Assembly: GCA_026874595.1 (NCBI GenBank)
Contig: CM049318.1
Location: 34,683,956-34,747,955 of the forward strand
Source: Sipunculus nudus
Lineage: Eukaryota; Annelida; Sipuncula; Golfingiida; Sipunculidae
Direction: 5' to 3'
DNA length: 64,000 nucleotides
Shown piece by piece: positions 34,239-47,928 of the stretch. The stretch's first letter is position 1, and every line of letters starts with the position of its first letter. The position numbers and the translations under genes are program-made. Under the pieces are notes generated by a model that worked only from the letters and a program-made list of their open reading frames with translations, made no database searches and was not told the DNA's origin.

Positions 34239-34800
34239 CATCCATATCTGTCTGAATGCATGCTGTCAAATTAATCAACTCCAGGTCATGTTTGTTTAGA
34301 CCCTGCAACCTCTTATGGTCTGTATCAACTTTGACATCAGTCAGTGCCAACAATGCACTTTACAATATCAACTCCAGGCAGAGTTAATGTAGACCCTGCC
34401 ACCTCTTATGATCTGTATGAACTTTGATGTGGGAGAACTACCAGACTGCAAAATGTGACATCAGTGTATCTCAGCAATGCATTTGACTTTATCAAAATCC
34501 AGCAATGTTAGCATAGACCCAGGTACCTCTTTTGATCTGTATGAAGTTTGATGTGGGAAAATACTATCAGACTGCAAAATGTGATATCAGTTATCTCAGC
34601 AACGCATTTGACTTCATCAGCTCCAGGCAATGTTAACAGAGACCCTGGTACCTCTCATGATCTGTATTAAATTTGACACCATGGAGGAACTACCAGACTG
34701 CATTGAGAGATATCAGTTTCAACAAGGTGCTTCCATGGCAGATAGATCATTATAAACTCTGTCACTGCATATGATCTGTATGAACATTAACACTAACCTG
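34210..34800 (+). repeat. 126-bp tandem repeats seeded from the SEC22A stop-codon region
   Basis: CAGACTGCAAAATGTGA(C/T)AT at 34442 and 34568, and a weaker copy at 34694 (126-bp period), match CAGACTACAATGTATGACAT at 34222, which is the end of the SEC22A coding sequence. Units also share GACCC(T/A)G(G/C)TACCTCT and GATCTGTATGAA. More decayed units continue at about 35190-35400. The array lies in the predicted 3'UTR. Confidence 0.75.
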
Positions 34801-35835
34801 TGAGATGTACGAGGTATGAATCTATATTCAATCTGTATACTTCTTGGTCGACATAGAGACAGGGGTTACAGTTACATTTATATTCTACATCATTTTACCT
34901 ACCCACTGCTTTGAAAAGTCAGATTTGCTGTATATGGCATCCAGGGTGCTGGCACAGCACCAAGAATGTTCTGGTCAATGAGGGCAGGCATCAGCCACCA
35001 TAAAAAGTTTATAAAGGACTTGCCCATTGGCCTAATACAGGAGAGTCCCACTGAATATAAATATGGCCACAGTGTCAATAACACATGTTTCCTCTGGTGG
35101 CCAAATATGACAATTTGGCTTTGCAAGCAGTGGATGAGTGAAATGAGGTGGAATAATAAATGTAATATGACCAATGTTTAAGGAGGGGAACTTTATTTAG
35201 ACCCCTCTGTCCATTATGATTTGCATGAACTTTGACTCCACCTTCTGAAAACTATCAGACATTAATGTACGACCAGTAGATCCAGCACTGGCATGTAACC
35301 AAGAGGGTTGCTCCTTTATTAATCAAATCCAAGATGATACAGACCCCACCACCTCTCTTTGTCTGCATGAACTTCATCTTAACCTTTGCCCCAAGTGTGA
35401 TAAATTGAGCAAGTGAGCACAAAGAGGCAATTATCTACTCAATGGCATGCAGTATGTACATTAAAGCATTATTATTAAAAGAAATATGCACTATTCTGTA
35501 ATATATTGTACAGAAATAATTGTAATATTATGTATGAAATTGTTTGTTATGTATAACTGCAAACTGTTATATATTGGACATAAAATGATATTATGCTCTC
35601 TTTGTAGCATTAATTCAAATTTTTGTTTTTATATAAAATCTTTAAACAGATATATGAATATATTGGATTGAATCCTTGTTCAAGATTTGAATTTAATGAA
35701 GCCTAAAGATTAGTTTTATTTATAATAGAAGAATAGTAAAATTGTTACTTTTTAAGATGTGATGGAGAGATACAAGTAAATTTCTGTATATGACAGTACA
35801 GTAGAGCTGTCAAAACATATATTTACCTGTACTTA
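34801..35835. other. Downstream of SEC22A, probably 3'UTR or intergenic
   Basis: Contains further decayed SEC22A-tail repeats near 35190-35400 and an AT-rich stretch. ORFs on both strands at 34899-35181 show no known motif. Confidence 0.4.
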
Positions 35836-36211
35836 ATGAGGGAATATATACAGGTAACATGGTTAATGTTGGTGCAGGTGTTCAATCAATACTACATAGA
35901 AGCTTTTACAGTGGAGCAAGTCTCCTTCACATTCACTGCTGGTATTAACTGTCTGTACACACATACACATACCAAGTACATATGTACACATCAGGTAATA
36001 CCATCAACTTGTCTGCACTCACACACAAGCCTATATACACACACAAGTACATACAGAGGCACTGCCATCAGCAACATGCAAAAATACATACACACAGATC
36101 TCAGAATCATGTGTTTGTCTTCCATACTGTCATTTTACACTTACACCTGACACATACACAGATCTGATATGCATGGCCATGCTGCATTATTTCTGGCAAC
36201 TATATGTCATA

Positions 36212-36252
36212 ATTGAGAGAGAGAGAGGGAGAGAGAGAGAGAGAGAGAGAGT
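36212..36252 (+). repeat. (GA)n microsatellite
   Basis: About 20 GA units with two interruptions. CA-rich, low-complexity sequence lies just upstream (35950-36160). Confidence 0.85.
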
Positions 36253-36311
36253 GCAACAAATATTCATATATGCCCACTGCCTGGGTCAAACTCCTAGTAT
36301 TACTATTAGAC

Positions 36312-36560
36312 TTACTCCTTTAGTATTTTCTTCACAGAGTTTAACTATAAGATGTACTACTTTAGTATTTTCTTCACAGAATATTACATGTACTCCTTTA
36401 CTGTGTTCTTGACAGAGTATAAGATGTACTCCTTTACTATGTTCTTGACAGAATATAACATGTACTCCTTTACTATGTTCTTGACAGAATATAACATGTA
36501 CTCCTTTACTATGTTTGTGACAGAGTATAAGATGTACCTTCACTATTTTATTCAATGAGT
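36312..36560 (+). repeat. 36-bp minisatellite, about seven units
   Basis: ATGTACTCCTTTACTATG and relatives recur with the register base at 36354, 36390, 36426, 36462, 36498 and 36534, an exact 36-bp period. Because 36 is a multiple of three, open frames with 12-residue repeats arise on both strands (for example HSKGVHVIFCQE on the minus strand). There is no start, splice or family evidence that they are translated. Confidence 0.9.
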
Positions 36561-36824
36561 ATACAATGGACAAATTTAGTATTTTCTTCACATATTTTAG
36601 GTCCAGTGGCATTTATCCATACAAATATCCATGACACAGCTTTTAAAATATGACGTGTCGGGCTGAGAGCATAATTATTACAGGTATATTGGAGTCCTTA
36701 ATACAACATTCATCAGGAAAAAGGTGTTAGTTACAATTCTGATCATACATTTGTTAAAATCAAACATTGCTCTTTCATCTATTCTAGTTCAAACTTCTGA
36801 TTCATTAGTGTACTGTTTCTGAGG

Positions 36825-37260
36825 AATTATGTCCCACCTCCCAATGGGGGGGGGGGGGGGGGACATAGTTTTTGGTCTGTTGGTGTCGTCTTCTGAGTCA
36901 TATCTTGTGAATGCAGTAACTTTTGAATGACTCATGTTTTTCATTTAAATTTAAATTTAAATTGATTTCACCAGATATACAGACAAATTAAAAATCTGGT
37001 GACCTTGACCTTCATCATCAAGGTCAAATTGGGTGAAATAAAATTTTTTGTGAACTCCTTAATATTTGAAGTAACACATATTTTTGTTTTAATCAAGACG
37101 CTTGAGAAGCTAGAACACTTTTGACCTTGACCTTAATCTTCAAGGTCAAATAAGCCAGAATTAAATATCAGATCAGTTCATAACCAGGTTACCTTGATCA
37201 TCATTATACAAGGTCAAATCTTTAGAAATCCAGGATTTAAGTTAACACCAAACTTTTGAA
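36825..37260. repeat. Repeat element with G-tract and AAGGTCA motifs
   Basis: A run of about 17 G at 36846-36862 is followed by several TGACCTTGACCTT / AAGGTCAAAT pairs (37007-37030, 37122-37150, 37190-37218) that form small hairpins. It looks like one dispersed element or decayed units of one. Confidence 0.6.
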
Positions 37261-39360
37261 GGGGCCCATTTTTCCCCTCAAATTTAGGAAAGTGAGGCCC
37301 GTAGTGAGGGGAGAGGTATAGTTGTTTTAGTGTCACAAAAACCAGGTCCTTTATTTAAGTATTGCAGTAATGAAAAGAGTATAAAAAAAACCATAAATGA
37401 TAATAAACACTAAGCAATGTAAACTTAAGATATAATTTTATGCAGGAGTCTGGTTAGTCATCTCTCAACATGTGTATATTTAGATGAGAAATGACAATAT
37501 AAAAGAATAGACTAACTTATTTATTTATAAAACATGTCTACTGGTCAGGTGTTTTGAATCCTTGTGTATAATATGTGTATTTATGTATGAATGTATAAAG
37601 AAGAACTCCTCAGTGGAAGGCAAACCCTATATTAAGACCAGGTTCCATGATTCCTTACCCAAAAGATATGGTAAAATATGGAAATTGCACCTTTATTATG
37701 TTATGCATGTCATATTAGTCTGCAGTTTGTGTGCAGCACATTTGTATTTTGTATTCTGTATTCTTTTGGAGTGATTCTAATAGTGAAAGGTACTTGTAGG
37801 CATAAAGCATTTTTCAGTTACTCACTCGAGCATCAACACAGAAAGGGTACTCCCAAGACGTATGACTTTTCTGTTCATGCACTACTTAATTGTACTATTG
37901 ATTTGGCTGCAATACATTATTTTACTGTATACACATACATATAAGCATAAATATTGTATACATACATATGAAATCCTTATTTGGAATGACTTATTTGGGG
38001 ACATGGGTTTTGTCTCAGGAGAGCTTAAGCTGATTGGCACTAGTTGTCTCTGCAGTAATAACCAGAGCTTTGCCAGTGATTTTATACCAGAGTTGGCTGG
38101 CCCAGGGATACACCTGGCATCCTTTCTGTATATATATATACTGTAAAAACTGCTGAGGATGACTTGTTTTTACATAACTGAGTTGAATTAAACTATGCTC
38201 AGGCACCAGGGAGTGACATGAGAAAAAGTCAGAAACTAACAAATGCACAAAATTTGTCAGTCCTTTCATTAAAAAAAAAATGTGAATGTCCACTCATAGC
38301 AATACCTGTATGTCAGGTGTATGTATGTGAACCATGCATTATGAAATATATTATGCAAGATAAAAGTACATTAAACTTATGGTAAAGATTAAATTTATAA
38401 CTTTTGATTTGTATACCATCTAGGTTTAGGAGATGTACAGGCTTTATATATATATATATATATATATAATGGGTTACTGATATGGTATATGATTTTAATC
38501 AGTCACTGATTGTTAATTGTAAAAACTCACTGGAGCAGTGGGAGTGCACAAGTGCACATTGTTAAGTCTTATGTTTACAATAAATATTTTACACAAAACT
38601 CCCCGTTTTACGAAATGTGTCACTCTTCATATTCATACACAAAGAATCTATTGTGAAATTAATCATCTTAAATCAATGTATATTTCAAAGGTTACATTGC
38701 AGGTTACATTCAGAAGGTGCATCAAAACTACAAGTTTGGTGACTGTGCCTCAAATTCTTTTCAAGTTATGGCGTTAACATCATATCTGTGACGGACGGAC
38801 AGAAAGACGGATGGACGCTCACCATTTCTATTAGCCCTAGTGCTCTCTTACTACGCTACGCTGTGCGAGAGCCCTAGAAGATGTTTTGAGAAAACTGGAG
38901 ACATTCACTATGACAATTAAATTCTTGAATTTCATCTGAAAATGTCGTATTCGTTATGAAATAAAGATATTCTTATCAAATGCGCATATAACATACCATT
39001 TAGACAGTGTTTGTCCACTTTAAATGTTGATTAGAAGATATCTTGTCCTAATAAACGGTGATACGCGGGGAACGATGTCTGCTCTGAGTTTTCTCCCAGC
39101 CACGCCTGGCCGGCAGGCCATAAACCAAGTTTAGATTTTACACGATATCTTTCCCGACCAGGGTTTTAAGTTCTCCAGTTTACTCTGAAGCTTTTTATGC
39201 GACGGTATCCAGAATCCTGGATATCGCCACATTTAATGCAGTTACTATTCTATGTCCCCAGCCGATGCCGTCTTGGGCGACGGCGGGGATCAATAACAAT
39301 TTGATACAAGTATATATTGATTATTCCCCTTCTAGCAGAGTTTGAAATAACTGATCAGAT
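37261..39360. other. Intergenic, no gene recognised
   Basis: Short ORFs only. Two (TA)n runs lie near 38130-38140 and 38447-38468. A stretch near 38790-38880 with ACGGACGGACAG and AGCCCTAG at its ends looks like a decayed element end. Confidence 0.4.
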
Positions 39361-39369
39361 CTGTCTGTC

Positions 39370-41440
39370 CCTTCGTAAACATTTTTCTTTCCAATTCTTC
39401 TTGGAAACCTGAAATTAGGTCATGGTGGCTTATATTCTGCGAATTGTAGGCCGAAAACATCATTAATAAGCATACAGACAGTAAGCTTGTATCCATCAGG
39501 TCTTGAAACTTCTAATGTAACATTCGGGGACGTTCTGGGCAAATGTTATAGGAAACATGAAATAAGGTCACTATGGCCTATATCCTGTAACCAATAGGTA
39601 GATGTCATATGAGCACGTTAAATGTCAGATGCGCATAAATCATATCTGTTTGGCCTAGAATCTTCTGACGCATAATCCAGCGAGATTCTGGGAAACTTTC
39701 CTTTGAAACCAGAAATTAGGCCATGACCCATATTCTGCGACCTATAGGTGGAAAGCATTATTTTGAACACCCTGGCAGACGGGGCACAAATTATATACCT
39801 AAGGTCTAAAATCTTCTTTTGTAACATTTAGGGAGGTCCTGGGCAAATGTTCATGGAAACATTAAATAGGTCACTGTAGGTCACTGCAACCTATATTCTG
39901 TGAGCTATATATGAAAAAGACGTCTTTTGAACACGCTGAATGTCAAATGCACGGGAACAAATCTCAACCGTTGGACCTAGAACATTCTGCTTTAAAATCC
40001 AGGGAGATACTTGGCAAGTGTCTTTTGGGTCTTGAAATTAGGTCACTGTGACATATATTCTGTGAGCTTCGGGAAAACGAATGATTGTAATACTGTGAAT
40101 TAAAATCAGATAGGCACAAATAACGGAATCTGACTTAAATTCAAGGAAGTCTCGGGCATATCTCCTTCAACACCTGAGATCAGCTCATGATGCCCTTTAT
40201 TATGTGAGGTACGAGCAAAAAACCTTATTTTGAGAACCCAGAAAGTCAGATGTTGCCATGATTTTAAATGTTCGATCCAAAAAACGTGATGGTAATATCT
40301 CCTTGGACAACCAAAATAAGGTGACTGTGACTATATTCTGTGACAAAATCTGACTTTAGCACCCTATTAGTCAGACGAGCACAAAAGGTAGCAGTTAGAC
40401 CTAGAAACTTCAGATTTAATAAAAGATCCAGGGAGGGCTCTGTACAATTTTCTTAGAAACCCCAAATAAGGTCACTGTGACCAATATTCTGTGAGAATTA
40501 GTTTGATGGACATATATTGTAGCAGTTGGACATTGAACATAACATCTAGGGAGTTCTTCTTAAAACCTCGGAAAACTAAATAAGGTCACTGTAATGCTTT
40601 AGCGATGGGTCATATATAAATCAAGTTTGAAATCCATATATCAACCCAAACTAGAGTTATTATCAGGAACTTAATTTTTGGACAGGTGGCTTCTGTGACT
40701 TTGACCTTTTGACTCCAAAATTGATAGGGATCTTCGCCTATTGGCATTTGAGCTATATATGCAAGATGGATGGTCCGGAATGAAATGTTTTGCTTAAAAT
40801 GCATCCACAATCTTTTGTGTGTCATGTGATCTTGACAGTTGACCTCATGACCATAAAAATCAGTAGAGTTCTTGCGTTATTCGTGGGCCATAAGTCAAGT
40901 TTGAAGTCCATATATCAATCCAAGCTGGAATATTCATTAGGAAACATATTTTGACAGATGGCTTCTGTTACCTTGACCTTGTGACCCCAAAATTGATGGA
41001 AACTTTCTCTATTGGCAGGTGAGTTTGTTGTGAAAGATGGAAAGTCTTCGATGAAAAATTTTCAAATGCATATTGCCATTATGGTTGGACCTAGAACATT
41101 CTAACTTAGAATTCAAGGAGGTCTTTGGCAAATCTCCTTCGACACCATGATGCCCTACATTCTGTGAGGTTCGAGGGGAAAACCTAATTTTGAGCACCTA
41201 TTAGTCGGACGTGGCCATGATTTTAAATGCTGGATCCAGAAACGTGTTTAAATGTATCCTTGGAAATCAAATAAGGTCAAGGTGACAATCTGTTTTAGCA
41301 TCTAGGGAGTTGTTTGTAAAATCTTCTTGGAAACCCTAAATAATATCACTGTTTCCTATTTTCTTTGGCCCATGGACGAAACGCCTGATTTCGAGCACTC
41401 TGGAAGTCATATTTATCAAGGTTCCTTGACAAATATTTTT
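39370..41440. repeat. Highly diverged array of about 150-bp units
   Basis: GAAAC(C/A)(T/A)GAAAT(T/A)AGG occurs near 39403, 39552, 39705 and 39855, and weaker relatives continue rightward. Common flanks are GTCACTGTGAC, TATATTCTGTGA and CCTAGAA. Inside, 40600-41040 holds two 260-bp subunits with TCCATATATCAA(C/T)CCAA and CCAAAATTGAT. Related units occur at about 60930-61700. The divergence implies an old array. Confidence 0.7.
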
Positions 41441-44400
41441 GACCAGGTCATAACATTAATAATTCATACATGCATCACTTGTATGTAGTCGTGGTCTGTT
41501 TCCGAGGAATTCGAATGTGCAATATTCAGGAACGTGAAATGATCGCGAAAATAAAGCCTCCTTGAATAAAACACCAATTCTACACAGGGGAACAGTCAGT
41601 TATACCATATTTTCATGTTCATCTCATTTTTGTTACCATGACGTCTTTTAGTCCAGATATGTGTAGGGCCCTTTGTCGAAAACTTGCACTCTCAGATATC
41701 ATATTATGAGCCGAACCCCGCTGATGTTGTTAAAGCTCCCAATGGCAATGAGAGGAAATCCTTTTGAGTGATGCAATAATACTGTCTAGTTAGCGTTTAG
41801 AGATCACCTCTGATCAAATCAGAAACTCAACCGTTTTCACACAAGTAAATAGTGTATACAACAATATAAACGTTCTTTCTAGAGCTAAATCCTTGGCATG
41901 AATGTTGGTTTCAGTACAAATCTCGACCATTTATTTGGGAAGATAAACCTCCTCACATATAAGTCAAAACCATTATATCAGCAATTTATTAGTAATGGTT
42001 GTTTGAATGCCCCGGATCTAGAATGACTAAGAAAATAGCATGAAAAAAAGTTACTTTCAAAAAAGTAATGCGCAGGTGAAGATTTTCCTCAAAGTCTTGA
42101 TTTAAATGTGGAAGATACAGCAGACATTTAATTTGCCCCTCCCCCCCAAAAATAACATAAAGCTACCGTTATTCTGAATGAATATCATTGCAGTAACTTA
42201 TCCAATAAAGAGAGACCTGTATCTTCTCAGCAAATAATTACGAATAAAATTTCACGGTTAAATAACTATATATGTATCAATAAAACTGTGATATACCACT
42301 TTTATATTGCAAGAATAAAACGTATTCGTTATGTGATGACGGCACATTCATGTTTACAGAAGTTCTTGAGAAAAAAAAAAAACATATGACATTCAAGCAA
42401 ATTATCTGGAATGCCACTCACTTTAGTATACAATGCCACGTTCATAGCAAAACATGTTATGCGATCAACTTGAAGCTTTAACAGAGCAATGAAAAGATGT
42501 CCTGAAGTTTCAGTAAAATAACCACTTGATTATTTTAAAAATCAAGCAACTGTCCTGCTAAGAAAAAATAGAATAAGGAAATGCCGTAACAAAGAGAATA
42601 CCTGAGAAAAATATTCAACGTCCATATACACGCGCAAAGAACAAAAACTTTAAGGATTTTTAATATAAACTTATTAATAGAATTATTGGTCAGGATTAAT
42701 GCTTAAAATGAATATTATTAAACCATTTATGTGCATATAGTGGTATCTTAATTAAGAAAATTTAATCCATTAATTCAGGACTAGTAAAGAAACCAACGCT
42801 TTTTGGGATGTTTAACAACTTCGCGGAGTCGTATATTTTCGACATCCCACATATGGTATGTTCTGCAGTTTCAGTGAAAAACAGTTTAACTGTTTTATGT
42901 AGCAAGCTAGATATTATACCATCATACGAAATGCAAGGATATAAAATTTTTCATTCTTCAGATTAAAGATAGAGCTGCTCAAAGATTTAAAAGTGAAGAG
43001 GTACAAGTTAGCCAAATCGGATTCAGTTGAGGATAAAAATGGAGAAAAGTAATCACTGGAATTGATGCAATCAAAAAATCCTTTCTAGATATTGATAAAT
43101 TGATATTGATCATGTCTTTATAAATCATCTTTGTCAATAGGTAAATTTCATATGTCTCTCCTGCAACACGGTTGCATTGTTTCTTTTTTTATTGTAAAAT
43201 GGTTTAAACTCTACAGGTGTAAACTGTGTCTAGGCTTGGGTTCTATACTTTTGCACAAGGTACAAGTGACATTAAATATACTTTTTGCTGTCAATGTATA
43301 TTTTTTAAGCTTTGCTAATTGCATATATGACTTAAAAGCTCTCCAAAATATGTTTACTTTTCCATTTTTAAGATCACTGTATTCATGTTATACATATAAA
43401 TCTTTGCTCTGTTGATTATTTTCAATAAATTCTAAAATTCTATACATAAGCCGAAACACAGATACTATATATATCTGATATATAAGTAATACTCTGACAG
43501 TTACAAAAACACAAAATTTTGCTTTTTCATTTGAGTTTAGCCTGACGCAAATTTTACCGCATCTCCTTTTTAGCTTTTCTATATAGCTGACTTAAAGCAA
43601 GAAATTTGCCTTGATTTCGCACAAGTTGATCTGAATTTACTTTATCCAAGGTGTGGATAAATTTTAATGAATTGTTTTAATTTAAGTATTTAAGCAAAAA
43701 ACTGTTCATATGAAATATTATATCATTATATATTGCAACCTTTTTGTCCCATTTTCAGTCACGCCAGTTTCTTTTAAGTGACAACGTACCTATACTATTC
43801 TCCGTCCTCAAACATTAACTATATTGATTTCTGTTTTGTTGCTAATAAGGGTCATATTGTATATAATATGTGTCGCTATTTCAACCTGCAGTCGTCCCTC
43901 CTTCCATATATGTTGTCAGAAAAGAGTTGGGCTAAAGTTATTTCTCATAAATTTATGTAATCTTATTATGTCAATGTTTCATGACAAAATGCAAAAATTA
44001 TATCGGAGTTCCGTAATTTGGGCACGGGATTTATGGCCGGCATTTTGTAGCTTTTGTAAAAAAATTGTATAATTATAAAGCTTAAACATTCCTACGCATA
44101 TTTATGTGTATTTAAAAATAAGAAGAAAATATGCATGATCCCTCACACGTGCAAATCAGTTTAAAAACGCATACCGCTCCCCAAACACAGTTAAATATTA
44201 TCTTCCCAGGACCTTATAGAACGTATGACACAAAGGAATACTTTGACAGGTTACCCGTGAATAACTTAAAACATATTCTCCTGCACAATAATTCCACATC
44301 ATTTAATTAACACACTTCTCGAAAATACCCCTGATTCCGCATCCCACCCCGCATTTGGTTACGCGCAAACTCATAATACACATTCTCCTGCTAACCCACA

Positions 44401-45590
44401 TTCGTTACACACCACCCCAGTTCAGGCATTAATTTAAACCAGTCCCTAAGAAAGGAGTTTAAAGGTTACACCATCTAACACATTTACACATTACCCCAAA
44501 CGATTTTAACATGCAGTATGTCTAGATTATACCTCACACTTTTTGATCATTTATGCAACATCAAAAAAAAGGAATATATACTCCATGGAACCTCAAAGAG
44601 ATACTTATTTGACGTCACCCCGCGTTACGGATTGTGTACCCAAAGCCTGGTACGGGACTACACTATCCCACAGTACTCTTTTATATACACAGGCTCTCGC
44701 AGGAATGTGTCGACACAGATCTCCTTCACTACCCAATTTCTTGCATTTCTTTTTACAGAACCATATGGGATTACATGGATTATGTGGCATTAATTATGAT
44801 AAATATTGTAGGATGTTACCGGACCTTGTACTTCCAATGTTTTATTCATCAGCTAAGTGACAGTCAGACAGATGTCAGTCAATGATATTCATGTGAGTAC
44901 ATATTCTATTAGAGCAATACGTGTTAATTGCTAAAGCGCTGTGAATGGAAACTGTTAGGCTTTGAAAGTACTTAAGTATATCTTTAACTTTTACCTGACA
45001 CCAGATGGCGCCTTATAACTGTCTTAGTATAGACTATTCTCTTACACAGACACACGGTGGCGCTCCGCAACCCCCCATCAATCGGAGCCTGTGGAAGAGG
45101 CTAAGTATAGACTCGTGTATGAAATGTTTTATAAGGGCCATAACCCCCGGGAAATTTAAAAAAGTAAAATGTTGAGAATCAAGATTTTTTCTCTAAGACA
45201 GTGGTAGAAAATGGCGACAGAAATGCTTTTATTCCAGGCTAAATCAATGTAAAAATATGATATTTTTATGACTGGCACAGTCGATGCAATGGTAAAGACA
45301 ATGCTTTCAAACGCTTAGAACAGGTACTGCCACCTTGTGCCAAATTATATAACTAAAGCACGGCTCTCTGGCCAGCTATTTCATCAAGGGGCGTAGATAA
45401 GATTTGTGGGCCTCAAGAGGGCACCCCCCCCCCCCCTCCCCCCGCTCGCATCTAGTAGTCCCCATCCTCCCCAAATATCACTAAGTCTAATAATTATTAA
45501 ATTTTCTCAAACACAATCATGAATTTTTTGTCACTTGTATCCGCAGATTTGGGACTTATTTCAATATAAAGCATTGCCCATGCAGTTATA
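41441..45590. other. Intergenic, no gene recognised
   Basis: AT-rich. Overlapping ORFs near 44518-44885 show no known motif. A C-rich run lies at about 45425-45442. Nothing else could be supported. Confidence 0.4.
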
Positions 45591-45599
45591 AAAGAATTG

Positions 45600-46945
45600 T
45601 TTTATTTTTTTAATTTTTAAAAGAATTTTAATTGTTTTATTTTGGAAAAAAAATACATGACAAAAACATTTACAATTTCAAATAGACATACATTAAAATA
45701 TCTATACTCTCCATATTTTTCTATATAAATATCAGTTTCTAACCTGTATTTAAGGTCCTGTGAGTATTTCAAAAAGAATAATCATTTTCCTTACTATTTC
45801 ATGGCGTATATATATCTTTGCCATTAGCAGACAGTGATTCAGAGCTTTGATCATGATACTTTCAACATTAAACACCCCAAATATAATATCTCTCCCTTTT
45901 AAATGAAAGTAACAAGTAGATATATTTCGCCACCAAGACTGGAATGAGCCCAAGAATATTTTAACATCATCACATTCAGTAAAGTAGTGTTCTATAGTAT
46001 CCATCTCATAACAATGGTTCCATCTTGGTGAATGAACAATATGCCATTGGAATAAGTTAAGATTACAAGGAAACTATGTGTTAATATTTTAAATTGAAGA
46101 GTTTGTATCCTGGTATCTTTTACTAATTTAAAAGCTAACGTTAAAACATATTCCCAGTCCAAATCACAATATACCTTTTCCCATTTGGATACTGCTGACG
46201 GGGGTACATATTCAATAGATACTGCGGTTTTATAAAAATCTCTTGTCCTGCATTTATACAAATCTAATTTTACTATAACAGTATCAAGTACATGTCGTTC
46301 TTTGATATCCATTGCATTACCCATTGCTGAAACAAATTGTTTCAAGTTACTTGGTATTGCAGTCAACAATGAATGATATCTTAGATAGTCTCCATTTTTC
46401 AAACAATATTTTAACTTAGTTTCCTCCAAGTACAAAAACTTAGCATAACTAACAATATCTTGCAAAGATATTGTATTTTTTTTTTCATAAAAATCTTTAT
46501 AGAATATCGTCTTTCCTCCACATCGTATGTTTTTATTAATCCATAATGACTGACTACCTCCTTTACACACTTTTCTCAAAATATAACCCATAACTCTAAC
46601 AACTGCTTATAGAATCGAGGTAATTTATGCGGTATATCGTCCATACCATATAAAATACTAACACAACACGCAAGTTATAGCCTTTAAAATGTACATCAGC
46701 AACTGGTTTGAATATATCCCATACAAATGAAATTTATCCAGTTTAACTTTACGCTTTCTAACGTGATATATTTAACATTTTTAATCCATCTTTTGCCAAC
46801 GGTGTGCATATAGTTGCACGTTTAATCTTATCAGGTTTATTGTTCGATAAAAAAATAAAAAGTGTACTGTTTGCCTCCTGAACTACCCATTCTGGAACAT
46901 GCAGCGAACTTCCTGCGTACAGTAATTGAGAAAGAATTGTTTATT
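45600..46945 (-). mobile_element. 5'-truncated LINE (L1/Tx1-like) ORF2 C-terminal relic
   Basis: On the minus strand the translation reads, in order, LYAGSSLHVPEW, KIKRATICTPLAKDG, then an open stretch from 46591 to 45992 with INKNIRCGGKTIFYKDFYEK, AIPSNLKQF, VSKWEKVYCDLDWEYVLTL and LVKDTRIQTLQFKILTH. After a frame break it continues IEHYFTECDDVKIFLGSF to a stop at 45750. These are the post-RT blocks of L1-type ORF2 (the W-x-K ... DTK-x-QWFQF ... TIEHLFWEC region). The 3' tail is AT-rich near 45600. It is truncated and frameshifted, hence inactive. The clade is inferred. Confidence 0.8.
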
Positions 46946-47920
46946 AATAATGCTACATTTCCTTTGGTTTGATCCTGCAAATATGGCATTTTTTATTTAT
47001 TGATCTTGTACAACTGATATTTCTATTGGAATAAAGCATGTGAATACGGCTTCAATTTGTGTACTGCGCGATTGGACATGTGTACCTAAATTAGTGCAAG
47101 AGGACAAGCAACCATGATCAACTGTGCACCGTCTTAAAAAGGGCGCATTATGCAAATACTAAAGGGTTTGATCTTTTGATGAATAAAAAGGCTGAGGTGT
47201 GCCCGACTTTATTGAATCTACTAGCAATTACCCGTGCTACGCACGGTTTGGGGCGAGCATTTAGTTCTGATGTCAAATAGCTTATCATAGATGAAAGTCT
47301 TGGTTGCACAATATTACCGTCATAAGATCTCTTTGAATCTGACATTTGGTATAAGTATTCTGTTTTTGAGTTGACCTTGTGTTGGAGTCTGGATGACTTG
47401 GACGAATATGTTCCTGTAGAATGGTGGAATATCTTCTGACAAACCCGGAGCATATGTATGATGAAAACCATGGCAATCCGTAATGTCCAGAGGAGATACG
47501 GAAGACCACACCAATCGCGTTCCGCTATTAATATATAGATTCATTATATGCATGGTGTTATGCATAAAACTAAATGAAGCCAAGCGATTGGCCGGAGAAT
47601 TTTCGAAGAAGTGATAAATAAAGTCATTTTTATATGAAAATATATTATGATGAACATCGCCATTTAAAGTTGCCCTCCGACCCCGTCAATCCGCCAGTAA
47701 AGGAACCTGTTATCTTGCATGAGACGTGTTCTCGATAATTGCATTCCCGTTATCAGGCACAAAAACTGAGCACTCACATGGTCGGGCAATTCCGCTGCGC
47801 AAAAGTTCGTGGTAGCATTATATTATATGATACATATAAAGGCTGCATATATTTTTTTAATATCACACACTCCCAAGGACCTTTCCTGTTTGAAAGCTAA
47901 GCCAATGTTTTCCAGTGAGA
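46946..47920. other. Intergenic with one dispersed repeat
   Basis: The stretch 47405-47480 (GACAAACCCGGAGCATATGT and flanks) has a direct relative at 49150-49215 (GACAAACCCAGAGCATATAT). No gene is seen. Confidence 0.45.
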
Positions 47921-47928
47921 CAATCACT

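Noticed and set aside
36286-36612. Repetitive 12-residue peptide ORFs on both strands
   Set aside because: Automatic result of a 36-bp tandem repeat; no start, splice or family support.
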